From NCBI GenBank assembly GCA_913056175.1, contig CAJXLM010000029.1:1-36041 (forward strand): 36,041 bases of DNA. The letters are read 5' to 3'. The stretch comes from an uncultured Opitutia bacterium (lineage in GTDB: Bacteria; Verrucomicrobiota; Verrucomicrobiia; Opitutales; Puniceicoccaceae). The stretch's first letter is position 1. Every line of letters starts with the position of its first letter. Shown piece by piece: positions 1-7,807 of this stretch. A program made the position numbers and the translations under genes. The notes beneath the pieces were generated by a model. That model saw only the letters and a list, made by a program, of their open reading frames with translations, made no database searches and was not told the DNA's origin.

Positions 1-498
1 CAGCGCTTCTCCCGCTGGTTCAACCGCCGCCACCGCCGCAAGGGTCCCCTCTGGGCGGACCGTTTCCAGAGCGTGCTCATCGAGCCGAAGGAGAACGCGG
101 TGGGCTGGTACCGGGCCTCCGTGCAGACGGCCCCGGTCCGGGCGGGGGAGGCGGCCGATCCCGACGACTACCGCTGGTCGACGTCCCGGCCGGGGGGCTG
201 GGGCGGGATCCGGCGCTACTCCGTGCGGCGGAAGCTGCGCGCTTGGTCGGACCGGGCGGCGGAGGAGGCAGTGAGCTGGCTGCTCAACCCGAAGGGCCGC
301 CTCGTCGAGGTCCGGGGCGGCCGGGCTCCGCCCCGGGTGATCGAGGAGGCGATGGCCCGACGGGTGATCGCCGGCTCCGAGGCCTATGTGCGCCGTCACC
401 GCGCCCGCTGGGCCGGCGCACCGCGGGCGGTCCCCGTCGAGGAGGTCGACATTCCCCTCTGGGGTGCCCAGCCCTGGCGGCGGACGATGCTCAAGTAA
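1..498 (+). CDS. REP-associated tyrosine transposase (RAYT, Y1_Tnp family), 5'-truncated by the window edge
   Basis: The reading frame is open from base 1, so the N-terminal HUH part lies outside the window. The visible 165 residues begin QRFSRWFNRRHRRKGPLWAD and continue RFQSVLIE. This is the family's usual stretch (arginine-rich helix, then a G-x-LW-x-x-RF-x-S motif). It is followed by a PVRAG...DPDDYRW block and, further on, a GSEAYVRR stretch typical of RAYT C-termini. These enzymes cut single-stranded DNA at REP hairpins and are normally single-copy chromosomal genes. The visible part has an oddity. In relatives the catalytic tyrosine sits five residues before the PVRAG proline (Y-x-x-x-N-P). 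Here that position is serine (ASVQTAPVRAG), although a nearby WY pair could substitute. The gene ends about 20 bp before a hairpin-rich repeat array, the expected partner. The family call is confident; catalytic competence is doubtful. Confidence 0.8.
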   Translation, partial: QRFSRWFNRRHRRKGPLWADRFQSVLIEPKENAVGWYRASVQTAPVRAGEAADPDDYRWSTSRPGGWGGIRRYSVRRKLRAWSDRAAEEAVSWLLNPKGRLVEVRGGRAPPRVIEEAMARRVIAGSEAYVRRHRARWAGAPRAVPVEEVDIPLWGAQPWRRTMLK

Positions 499-723
499 CG
501 ACCTCGAGGTCGCGGGGGTCGCGGGGCTTCCGCTGGTTCCGGGGGTTCGGGGTGTCTTGGGGGATCCGGGGCGTTGCGGATTCGCGGGCAGGGGAATGCC
601 TGCGGCGCGGCATGGGAGTGGGCGGCGCTCATGGCAGGAGAGCGGGATGCGGTGCGGCCCGCGGCATGGGATGAATTCGGTTTTTTGGGGGAATTCAACC
701 AGGCTGCGCCTTGCGGCGTTTCT

Positions 724-742
724 CTGCCGGGCCTTCCGGCAG
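724..742. repeat. REP-like hairpin in repeat unit 1
   Basis: CTGCCGG-GCCTT-CCGGCAG is a perfect 7-bp inverted repeat with a 5-nt loop. It occupies the same place in its unit as the hairpin at 1743-1761. The corresponding sites near 1255 and 1540 are degenerate. Confidence 0.6.
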
Positions 743-1742
743 ATCTCGGCCGCGGTTTCCAGCGCTTGCCTGCTTTGCCTCCCGGCAATCGATGCCGCGC
801 CTTCGGCGCTTCCCTGCGCTGCGGCTCGGGGTGATGGCGCGGGGTGGTGGGGGTTCGGGGTGTATTTGTGAGTTTGGGGAGTTTCTGGCTCGCGTGCATG
901 GGAACGCCTGCGGCGTGGCATCGGAGCGGGCGAGGGCCCATGGCAGGGGATGGATTCGGAATTTTTCGGTGTTTTGAATCCTACTGCGCCTTCCGGCGCC
1001 CTTCTGCTGGGCCTGCGGCCTCTCTCTGCGGCCCTCCCATGCTCTGTGCCTTCGGAACATCCGGACCGCACCTTTCCGTACTCTCTTGCGCTTCACTCGG
1101 GGTGGTTGCGCGAGGCGGCAGGAGATTCCGGGATGTCTTTGGGGAATCGAGGCGTTGCGGACTCGCGGGCAGGGGAGCGGGCTGCGGCCCGCGGCATGGG
1201 ATGGGTTCGGGTTTTTCCGGGGAACTCAATCAAGCTGCGCCTTGCGGCCTTTCTCTGACAGGCCTCCCGGCAGATTCCTACCGCGCTTTCCAGCGCTTCC
1301 CGGCTGTGCCTCATGGCACATCCATGCCGCGGCATTCGGCGCTTTTTTGTGCGTCGACTCGGATCGACAGCGCGGGATGGCGGGGGTTCGGGGTGCCTTT
1401 GGGGAATCCGGTGCGTTGCGGGCTCGCGGGCAGGGAAGCGCCTGCGGCGCATCATGGGAGCGGGCGGAGCCCGCGGCAGGGGATGAGTTCGGGATTTTTC
1501 GTGGAATTGATCCCATGCTACGCCTTCTGCCGCTTCCCTGCAGTATTCCCGGCAGATCCCGGCCGCGCCTTCGGCGCACTGCTGCGCTTTGGCTTGAGGA
1601 GGTGGCGCTGGAGAGCGAGGATTTTCGGCTGTCTTTGGGAGGTCGGGGCGTCGACGGCTCGGGGCAGGGGAACGCCCGCGGCATGGGGTGGGTTCGGGTT
1701 TTTCCCGGGGAATTCAACCAGGCTGCGCCTTGTGTCGTTTCT

Positions 1743-1761
1743 CTGCCGGGCCTCCCGGCAG
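1743..1761. repeat. REP-like hairpin in repeat unit 5
   Basis: CTGCCGGG-CCT-CCCGGCAG is a perfect 8-bp inverted repeat with a 3-nt loop. It is the best preserved copy of the hairpin shared by the array units. Confidence 0.6.
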
Positions 1762-2111
1762 ATCCCGGCCGCGCTTTCCAGCGCTTCCCGGCTGTACCTC
1801 ACGGCACATCCATACTCTGCTTTCCGGCGCTTCGCTGCCGTACCCTCGGCACTTCCCTGCCGCCTTTCGGGGCTTCCCCGCGCTTCGGCTTGGGTCGATG
1901 GCGAAGGGGGGGTTCGTTCGAGTACGGGGCGCTACGGGCTGGCGGGCAGGGGAGGGCCTGCGGTGCGGCTGGGGAGTGGCCGCTCCAGCGGCACGAAGGT
2001 TCAGGGTTTGCGTCGTTCGGGATTCTGGAGGGTCCGATTCGTCGGGGACCCGGGTCCATCCGGTGGTTGGTCAACCGATTGTGTTCGGAAGCAGATCGAG
2101 GGCCTCGAGCT

Positions 2112-2148
2112 CCCACGCGCCTTCCGTGGAAACACGGAAGGGCGTGGG
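2112..2148. terminator. Long hairpin with GAAA tetraloop, possible terminator of the minus-strand gene at 2239
   Basis: The 5' arm 2112-2128 (CCCACGCGCCTTCCGTG) pairs with the 3' arm 2133-2148 (CACGGAAGGGCGTGGG) over 16 bp with one bulged G. The loop is GAAA as read on the plus strand. It lies about 90 bp beyond the stop codon of the minus-strand repeat-protein gene. No U-tract follows in either direction, so it may act as an mRNA 3'-end stabiliser or a factor-assisted terminator. The interval 2000-2238 otherwise shows nothing gene-like. Confidence 0.5.
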
Positions 2149-2238
2149 GAAAACGGGACCCTCGGCACCAGGCCCAGCTACTCCGGGGGCGTCCTTAGGA
2201 GGATTCCTCTTCCCTGCGTCCCGGCCGGCGCCGGGATC

Positions 2239-2841
2239 TCAGAAGGAGAAGTTAAAGATCGGGAAGACGTAGAGAGGGTCGGCCTCCACGTTGAAATTGA
2301 GGAGCCCGATCTGGAGCCCGTAGAGCTGGTCGGTGAAGTTGATCAGGCCCAGCTGGACCCCGTTGACGCTACCTGCCTTGTTGAAGAGACCCGTTTGGAG
2401 TCCGGCCACTTCGCTGTCGGCGAGGGAGACGGCGCCGTACTGCCAGCCGACCAGGTCATCCCCCTGGAGGTTGATGAAGCCGCCTTTCACCCCGGTGAAC
2501 TCCCCATCCGTCTGGGTGTAGAGGCCCGTCTGCCAACCCGTCATGTCGCCCTCGACGATGCTGCCGAGGAAATTGAACTGGACCCCTTGGACGTCGCCGG
2601 TCCACTGACCGACCCCGAGGAGGCCGAGATCGAGACCGCGGAGGTTGTTGTTCTTCGCGTAAAAGATGTTGAAACGAACCCCCTCAACACTGTCGAACTC
2701 GCTGCCGACCTGAGCCGGATAGAAAATCGAGAAATCGGTAGAGCGGGTGAAACCCAACTCCTCCTGCGCCTCGACTTGGGCGGGAAGAAAAGCGGCGGCG
2801 GCGACGGTGCCAGCGGCGAGCAACAGGTGTTTCAGTTTCAT
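2239..2841 (-). CDS. Secreted, probably outer-membrane protein with about nine short G-x-Q-x-G repeats (LA_2272-type surface repeat)
   Basis: The 200-residue product starts MKLKHLLLAAGTVAAAAF, a clear Sec signal peptide with likely cleavage after VEA (residue 25). From about residue 54 to the end, a 14-17-residue motif G-[VLW]-[QRDK]-x-[GN]-[LFA] repeats about nine times (for example GVQFNFLG, GWQTGLYT, GLQTGLFN, GVQLGLIN, GLQIGLLN). This matches the repeat style of LA_2272-family surface proteins known from spirochaetes and other Gram-negative bacteria. The protein ends FNFSF, and a terminal phenylalanine is typical of beta-barrel proteins inserted by BamA. I chose the ATG at 2841 because it gives the intact signal peptide. 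The gene follows argD on the same strand with a 61-bp gap but has no obvious link to arginine synthesis. The biochemical role is unknown. Confidence 0.7.
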   Translation of the reverse strand: MKLKHLLLAAGTVAAAAFLPAQVEAQEELGFTRSTDFSIFYPAQVGSEFDSVEGVRFNIFYAKNNNLRGLDLGLLGVGQWTGDVQGVQFNFLGSIVEGDMTGWQTGLYTQTDGEFTGVKGGFINLQGDDLVGWQYGAVSLADSEVAGLQTGLFNKAGSVNGVQLGLINFTDQLYGLQIGLLNFNVEADPLYVFPIFNFSF

Positions 2842-2902
2842 GGGTGGAAGCTTGGTAGGGAGTGTTCGTGGTTTCGAGATCCGAGCCTTCGTCTTGGAGC
2901 GA

Positions 2903-4108
2903 TTAGAAGTCAAGATTACCGCGAAGAACTCCGCGTAGAATCCGAACCGATTCCGCCAGCTCCGCCTCTCCGGCGACCAGCGGAGGGAGGAGCCGGAGGG
3001 TTTGCTCGCCCGCGGGCACCGCGAGCAGGCCCGCCTCGCGGAGATGTCCGGCGAGAGCCCGCGGATCCCCGTGGAGCCCGATGCCGACCAGGAAGCCGCG
3101 TCCCCGCACCTCGCGAAGCCGGTCCGGATAGGCACGCAGCAGGTCCTCCAGCTCTTCGATCCAGGGCTGGCTGAGCCGGCGGACGTGCGCGATCCGGTCG
3201 TCCTCCTCGAGGACATCGAGTACCGCGAGGGCGGCCGCGCAGGCCAGCGGCTGTCCGCCGAAGGTCGTGCCGTGGGAGCCCGGGGCGAAGAGGTCCGCGC
3301 ACGCCTCGGCCACCCAGATCGCCCCCACCGGGAATCCCCCGCCGAGACCCTTGGCCATCCCGATCGCATCCGGCTCGATCCCCGCCTCCTCGAAGGCGAA
3401 GAAGGAGCCCGTCCGCCCGATCCCGCACTGCACCTCGTCGAGCATCAGGAGGATGTCCCGTTCCGTGCAGAGCTCGCGGAGTCCGCGCAGGAAGTCCGCG
3501 TCCGCCGGGAAGATCCCGCCCTCGCCCTGGACCGTTTCCAGGAACACCGCGGCCACCGAGTCGTCCATGGCCTCGGCAAAGGCGTTTAAATCGTTGAGCG
3601 GAGCGTGCCGGAAGCCCGGGAGCATCGGGCGGAAGCCCTCCTGGATCTTTTCCTGCGGGGTGGCCGCCATGCCCCCGAAGGTACGCCCGTGGAAGCCCCG
3701 CTCGGCGGTGACCACCGCAAAGCGCTCCCCCTCGCTCCCGGCTCGCCTCCGCCCGTGCAGGCGGGCGAGCTTGAGGAGGGCCTCATTGGCCTCGGCGCCA
3801 CTGTTCACGAAAAGGAAGCGTCCCGGCGGGGTGTAGGCGGCCAACCGCTCGGCCAGCTCCCCCTGGCCGGGGACCGCAAAGAGGTTGCTGGCGTGGACGA
3901 GGACGGCCGCCTGCCGCCGGACCGCCTCGACCCAGCGGGGATGGCAATGGCCGAGGGCGGACACCGCGATCCCCGAGGTAAAGTCGAGGTACTCCCGGCC
4001 CTCGTCGTCCCAGAGCCGGCAACCTTCCCCGCGCACCGCGGCGAGCGGGGGCGGTGCGTAGTTGGAGACCAGGTAACGCTCGTACTGCCGGGCGGTTTTC
4101 GCGTTCAT
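2903..4108 (-). CDS. argD: Acetylornithine aminotransferase
   Basis: A class-III PLP-dependent aminotransferase of 401 residues that converts N-acetylglutamate-5-semialdehyde and glutamate to N-acetylornithine and 2-oxoglutarate in the cytoplasm. Visible marks are the YLDFTSGIAVSALGH substrate region, the VNSGAEANEA phosphate-binding loop near residue 103, the cofactor aspartate in MLDEVQ (D224), and the Schiff-base lysine in GMAKGLGGGFP (K253). Length is normal for the family. The start is MNAKTARQYERYL at 4108; upstream in-frame sequence shows no family similarity. The gene lies 22 bp after argB and is the last arginine gene of the argC-argJ-argB-argD run. ArgD enzymes often also act as succinyldiaminopimelate aminotransferase, which cannot be excluded here. 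Confidence 0.93.
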   Translation of the reverse strand: MNAKTARQYERYLVSNYAPPPLAAVRGEGCRLWDDEGREYLDFTSGIAVSALGHCHPRWVEAVRRQAAVLVHASNLFAVPGQGELAERLAAYTPPGRFLFVNSGAEANEALLKLARLHGRRRAGSEGERFAVVTAERGFHGRTFGGMAATPQEKIQEGFRPMLPGFRHAPLNDLNAFAEAMDDSVAAVFLETVQGEGGIFPADADFLRGLRELCTERDILLMLDEVQCGIGRTGSFFAFEEAGIEPDAIGMAKGLGGGFPVGAIWVAEACADLFAPGSHGTTFGGQPLACAAALAVLDVLEEDDRIAHVRRLSQPWIEELEDLLRAYPDRLREVRGRGFLVGIGLHGDPRALAGHLREAGLLAVPAGEQTLRLLPPLVAGEAELAESVRILRGVLRGNLDF

Positions 4109-4130
4109 GGGAGGGGGATCCGATTCTTGC

Positions 4131-5015
4131 TCAAGAAACAATCTCCGTGCCGACCCCCTGGTCGGTGTAGATCTCGAGGAGCAGGGAATGCGGTTGTCGG
4201 CCGTCCACGAAGTGAACCCGTCGCACGCCCTCCTGCAAGGCGCGGACCGCACTGTCCACCTTGGGAAGCATCCCGGCGGCGATGACCCCCTCCCGCTTCA
4301 GTTGCGCCACCTCGCCGACGGCGAGACTGGAGAGCAGGGTGCCCGGGTCCGCGGGGTCGCGGAGCAGGCCCGGGACATCGCAGAGGTAGACCAGACGGCG
4401 CGTGCCGAGGGCACCCGCCACCCGGCCGGCGGCCACATCCGCATTCGTGTTGTAGGGTTGGCCGGAGGCGTCGGCCCCGACCGGGGACACGATCGGCATT
4501 TCCCCGGCGGCAAGGGCTTCCTCGATCGAGGCGGTCTCGACCGCCTCGATCTCCCCGACGAAGCCAATGTCGAAGGGCTGCCCGTCCGGCCCGGTATCCA
4601 TCCGGCGGGTCCGGAGGATCCCGCTCCCCGGGAGGGAGCGCGGACGCCCGCCCCGTTCGGCGAGGAGGGCGCAGAGCTCCCCGTTGACCTCCTCGTCGAG
4701 CGTCCGGCGGACCACCTCGACCGTTTCCGCATCGGTCACCCGATAGCCCTGTTCAAAGCGCGGCTGGCGGCCGGTTGCGTCCATGGCCCGCGAGATCGCC
4801 TTGCCTCCCCCGTGCACGACCACCACGCGGATGCCGGCCGTAGCGAGGAAGATGAGGTCGGTGGCGACCCGGTGGCGCATCCCCGGATCCGGATCGTCCA
4901 TAAAGCTGCCCCCGTACTTCACGACGAACACGGAACCGGCGAAGCGCTGCAGGTAGGGCAGGGCCTCGAGGAGCACGCGGGCCTTGGTCGTTGGGGGGAT
5001 GTCTCGCAGGTCCAT
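4131..5015 (-). CDS. argB: Acetylglutamate kinase
   Basis: An amino-acid-kinase-fold enzyme of 294 residues that phosphorylates N-acetylglutamate with ATP, the second step of arginine synthesis. It shows the VVKYGGS nucleotide motif (residues 31-37), VVHGGGKAI (67-74), and the distal YNTNAD and GMLPKVDSA motifs for substrate and ATP binding. The N-terminal segment KARVLLEALPYLQRFAG matches the extra N-terminal helix that marks arginine-inhibited kinases in other bacteria. Feedback inhibition by arginine is therefore likely and makes sense beside a recycling ArgJ. I chose the ATG at 5015, 7 bp after the argJ stop. An alternative ATG at 5048 would overlap argJ by 26 bp and adds residues without family similarity. 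Confidence 0.93.
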   Translation of the reverse strand: MDLRDIPPTTKARVLLEALPYLQRFAGSVFVVKYGGSFMDDPDPGMRHRVATDLIFLATAGIRVVVVHGGGKAISRAMDATGRQPRFEQGYRVTDAETVEVVRRTLDEEVNGELCALLAERGGRPRSLPGSGILRTRRMDTGPDGQPFDIGFVGEIEAVETASIEEALAAGEMPIVSPVGADASGQPYNTNADVAAGRVAGALGTRRLVYLCDVPGLLRDPADPGTLLSSLAVGEVAQLKREGVIAAGMLPKVDSAVRALQEGVRRVHFVDGRQPHSLLLEIYTDQGVGTEIVS

Positions 5016-5022
5016 GGGGCTC

Positions 5023-6240
5023 TCACTCACTCTTGTTGAAGTCGACATAGCCCGGGGTGAGGTCACTGGCCAGCATGCGGAAGGTGGCCTCGCCCTGCCC
5101 GAGGGAGAGGATGATGCGAAAGTCCGGGCGCGCGACCTCCCGCCGCCATGCCTCGGCATTCTCCTCGAGCGGGCATCCCGCCCGGACCACCGGGACCTCC
5201 CCGTAGTGGAGATCGAGGTCCTCCAGGCGGATCCCGGTACGGGCGGCCCCGGCGGCCGAGAGCAGCCGGCCCCAATTCGGGTCCTCCCCGTACCAGGAGG
5301 ACTTCACGAGGAGGGAGTGGGCGATGCTGCGGGCGACCTTCTCGGCGGTCTCCGTGGAGCGGGCGCCGCGCACACAAAGCTCGATCCGGTGCTCCACGCG
5401 TTCGCCGTCGCCCACGATCATAGAGGCGAGCCGCTGGCAGCAGCCGGCGAGGGCCTCGGCGAGGGCCGCCGCCGTCCCCTTCCCTTCCCCCACTCCGGCG
5501 GCCCCATTGGCGAAGAGGAAGACCGAGTCGTTGGTACTCATGTCCCCGTCCACCGTGATCCGGTTGAAGGAGCCATCGACGGCTGCCCGCAGGTGCTCCT
5601 GCAGGGAGGGGGCGGGGACGGCGAGATCGGTGGTGAGAAAGGCCAGCATCGTCGCCATGCCCGGCTCGATCATGCCCGCGCCCTTGGCGGTACCCCCGAC
5701 CCGGAAGAGGACCTCCCCGGCTTCCCGCACCGTGGCCGTGACGGTCTTCGTACGGGTATCGGAGGTAAGGATGGCCCGGGCGAAGCCCTCGCCGGCTTCC
5801 CCGGAAGCCTCCGGGTGGGCCGCGGCCGCGCGGATGCCCTCCCCCACTGCCGCCATGGGGAGCGGACGCCCGATCCGGCCCGTGGAGGCGACGAGGTACT
5901 CCTCCGGCGCCCCGCCCACCGCCAAGGCGATCTCCCGCGCCATGGCGGTACAGTCCCGACGCCCCGCCTCGCCCGTGCAGGCGTTGGCATTCCCACTGTT
6001 CGCCACGATTCCGCGGACCGGACGACCGGAGCGGAGGATTCCGCGGCCCTGTTCCACCGGTGCGGCCACGATGTCATTGCTGGTGAAAACCGCCGCGAGG
6101 GCGGCCGGGCTCTCCGAGAGCAGCACTCCCACATCCGCGCGGTCCGACCCGTCGCCGCGGATTCCGGCGGCGGCCCACCCCGCCCGATAGCCGGCGGGCG
6201 CCACCACCCCCTCCCTCGCTTCCGAGAATTCCGTTTCCAT
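5023..6240 (-). CDS. argJ: Glutamate N-acetyltransferase / amino-acid N-acetyltransferase (bifunctional ArgJ)
   Basis: This 405-residue cytoplasmic enzyme moves the acetyl group from N-acetylornithine to glutamate, closing the acetyl cycle of arginine synthesis; many members also use acetyl-CoA. It is made as one chain and self-cleaves before a conserved threonine. Here that site is GMIEPGMATMLA, with T197 as predicted nucleophile. Other family marks are VFTSNDIVAAP, NSGNANACTG and the SSWYGEDPNWGRLL block near the C-terminus. The ATG at 6240 lies 16 bp after the argC stop. No argA or argE is seen in the window, consistent with the cyclic pathway. Confidence 0.94.
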   Translation of the reverse strand: METEFSEAREGVVAPAGYRAGWAAAGIRGDGSDRADVGVLLSESPAALAAVFTSNDIVAAPVEQGRGILRSGRPVRGIVANSGNANACTGEAGRRDCTAMAREIALAVGGAPEEYLVASTGRIGRPLPMAAVGEGIRAAAAHPEASGEAGEGFARAILTSDTRTKTVTATVREAGEVLFRVGGTAKGAGMIEPGMATMLAFLTTDLAVPAPSLQEHLRAAVDGSFNRITVDGDMSTNDSVFLFANGAAGVGEGKGTAAALAEALAGCCQRLASMIVGDGERVEHRIELCVRGARSTETAEKVARSIAHSLLVKSSWYGEDPNWGRLLSAAGAARTGIRLEDLDLHYGEVPVVRAGCPLEENAEAWRREVARPDFRIILSLGQGEATFRMLASDLTPGYVDFNKSE

Positions 6241-6256
6241 GCCCGGGCTCTCCCCG

Positions 6257-7291
6257 CTAGAGCAGACCCTCCGTCTCCGGGCGCCCGCAGCGCAGGTTCA
6301 TCAACTGGAGCGCCTGACCGCTGGCACCCTTGACCAGGTTGTCGATCGCCGAGTGCAGGAGCACCCGGCCCGTGCGCGGGTCGTCGTGCACCGCGAGATC
6401 GATCCGGTTCGTGCCCACCACCAGGCCCGTCTCCGGAAGCTGGCCTTCCGGGAGGATCCGGACAAAGGGCCGGTCACCGTAGGTCTCTCCCCACGCCGCC
6501 CGCGCGGCCGCGGCCCCACCGGCGAGCGGGCCCAGGCTGATCGTGCTGAGGATGCCGCGCTGCATGGGGATGAGGTGGGGAAGGAACTGGAGCGGCAGAG
6601 CTTGCCCGGCGACCCGGGCGAGCTGCTCCTCCAGCTCGGAGAGATGGCGGTGCACCGGCTGCCCGTAGGCCCGCACACTCTCGTTGCGCTCACAGAAACT
6701 GAATTCTTCACTCGCCTTCCGCCCGGCCCCGCTGACCCCGCTCATTCCCACGGCCACGATCGGGTGCTCCGGCGCGAGCAGGCCGGCCCGGGCGAGGGGG
6801 AGGAGGGGGAGGAGGAGGGAGGTCGGGTAGCAGCCCGGGCAGGCAAAGAGCCGGGCCCCGGCCCAGTCGGCCCGGTCGGGGCCGTCGGCGAGCGCGTAGT
6901 AGGCCTCCCCGAGGAGGGCGGGGTCGGGATGCTCGCTGCCGTAGAATTCGGCGTAGCGGCGCTCGTCGGAAAGGCGCAAGTCCGCGCTCAAGTCGAAGAC
7001 CAGGTGCCCCGCCTCGAAAAGCGGCCGGGCAAAAGCGGCCGCGACCCCGTGGGGAAGGGCCAGGAAGACCGCGTCGAGGTCCGTACGGGCGGCGACCGCC
7101 TCCGGGTCGGAAGCGGCAAAGCGCAGCTCGCCCGCCCGGTGGGCGAGGCGCGGCATCTTCTCGCGGACCGGCTGCCCCGCCCACTGGCGGGAGGTCACCA
7201 GGACGAGTTCCGCACCCGGATGCGCGAGCAAACGCTCCACGAGGATTTCCCCGGAGTACCCGGAGGCCCCAATGACTCCAACCCTGACCAT
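6257..7291 (-). CDS. argC: N-acetyl-gamma-glutamyl-phosphate reductase
   Basis: An NADPH-dependent reductase of 344 residues that makes N-acetylglutamate semialdehyde, the third step of arginine synthesis. The N-terminus VRVGVIGASGYSGEIL is the dinucleotide-binding glycine motif. The catalytic cysteine is in CPGCYPTSLLL (C154), and the downstream histidine region reads YGQPVHRHLSELE. Length matches the long (type 1) ArgC class. The ATG at 7291 directly precedes the Rossmann motif. As the first gene of the minus-strand arg operon, it should carry the operon promoter upstream, where an inverted repeat lies at 7299-7329. Confidence 0.94.
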   Translation of the reverse strand: MVRVGVIGASGYSGEILVERLLAHPGAELVLVTSRQWAGQPVREKMPRLAHRAGELRFAASDPEAVAARTDLDAVFLALPHGVAAAFARPLFEAGHLVFDLSADLRLSDERRYAEFYGSEHPDPALLGEAYYALADGPDRADWAGARLFACPGCYPTSLLLPLLPLARAGLLAPEHPIVAVGMSGVSGAGRKASEEFSFCERNESVRAYGQPVHRHLSELEEQLARVAGQALPLQFLPHLIPMQRGILSTISLGPLAGGAAAARAAWGETYGDRPFVRILPEGQLPETGLVVGTNRIDLAVHDDPRTGRVLLHSAIDNLVKGASGQALQLMNLRCGRPETEGLL

Positions 7292-7298
7292 GAGTCGG

Positions 7299-7329
7299 TT
7301 GGTCTAGCGGGGAGAGGCGGTGGGACCAA
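7299..7329. promoter_or_regulatory. Inverted repeat in the argC leader, possible operator or leader hairpin
   Basis: TTGGTC (7299-7304) and GACCAA (7324-7329) form a perfect 6-bp inverted repeat separated by 19 bp, starting 8 bp upstream of the argC start codon. A compact CGGGG-CGCT-CCCCG hairpin follows at 7342-7355. Both lie in the 104-bp divergent space between argC and the plus-strand gene at 7396. I see no clear match to a known ArgR box, so the assignment is tentative. Confidence 0.25.
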
Positions 7330-7395
7330 TCCCGAATTGCGCGGGGCGCTCCCCGGCCTTGCGGACGGTCGGTGCCTTCCCTTGGATTAGCCAAA

Positions 7396-7689
7396 ATGGT
7401 CGACATCGATCCCCGCGTGAATCTCTACCTTTTCGTTCCCCATCGGGAGTGGCAGGACGCCTGCGGGGCCGTGGCGGTATCCGCCCGGGACTTCCAGCGA
7501 GCGGAGGGGATTGCCCGCAAGGCGGCCGCGGAGCGCGGCATCCCCGGGACGAGTTTCTCGATCCTCGAGGAGGAAGTGCGCGGGGAGGCGGCCGTCGGCC
7601 ACTGGACGGAGATCGAGCGCTACCGGGATGTCGAGGACTCCGAGCGGCTCGTCTTCTTCCAGTTCACGGCCCGCGGGGAAGGCGCTTAG
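7396..7689 (+). CDS. Conserved-looking small protein of unknown function
   Basis: A 97-residue soluble, acidic protein starting MVDIDPRVNLYLFVP. No signal peptide, membrane segment or metal motif is visible, and I do not recognise the family. The frame has normal GC-rich codon use with many GCG/GCC alanine codons. It is divergent from argC and leads toward the carotenoid-type gene 118 bp downstream. I preferred the ATG at 7396; an in-frame GTG at 7372 would add eight residues. The composition, aromatic and charged with a mixed alpha/beta rhythm, suggests a folded domain. Confidence 0.55.
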   Translation: MVDIDPRVNLYLFVPHREWQDACGAVAVSARDFQRAEGIARKAAAERGIPGTSFSILEEEVRGEAAVGHWTEIERYRDVEDSERLVFFQFTARGEGA

Positions 7690-7747
7690 TGGGGGCGGGG
7701 GAGAAGCAGAGCGCGGGCTTGCGGGAAAACGGCACGGCCCCTGCACT

Positions 7748-7777
7748 GGAGCGGATTTGCGGGACAAGTCCCGCTCC
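7748..7777. other. Pair of mutually exclusive hairpins between two plus-strand genes
   Basis: GGAGCGG (7748-7754) can pair with CCGCTCC (7771-7777). Alternatively GCGGGA (7759-7764) can pair with TCCCGC (7769-7774) around a CAAG loop. Both are perfect but share bases 7771-7774, so only one can form. It lies 31 bp before the start of the membrane-protein gene, where it could terminate the upstream message or limit access to the start codon. Confidence 0.3.
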
Positions 7778-7807
7778 CTGCGGCAGGATTCCCCCCGCCC
7801 GCGCCCC

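Larger units (their letters stand above)
520..2000. repeat. REP/BIME-like array of imperfect hairpin-rich tandem units; no gene
   Basis: This stretch explains most of the gene-free interval 499-2238. A unit beginning with GAATTCAACC-AGGCTGCGCC or a variant recurs at about 690, 975, 1221, 1501 and 1709, a spacing of roughly 210-285 bp. A second motif, GCGGGCAGGGGAA-GCCTGCGGC, recurs near 577, 883, 1160, 1420, 1655 and 1935. A third, CCCGCGGCATGGGATG followed by TTCGG and a T-run, precedes most unit starts. Each unit has a pyrimidine-rich half and a G-rich half, and both contain short inverted repeats such as GCGCT-TTCC-AGCGC and GCGCC-TTC-GGCGC. Open frames exist on both strands but differ between units, match no family and have no common start, so I call none of them genes. 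Position directly after a RAYT gene suggests a REP array amplified with it. Confidence 0.75.

Noticed and set aside
844-3174. A 776-codon plus-strand open frame across the repeat array and the repeat-protein gene
   Set aside because: It crosses unrelated repeat units and then runs antisense to a gene with a clear signal peptide; its sequence matches nothing and reflects high GC.
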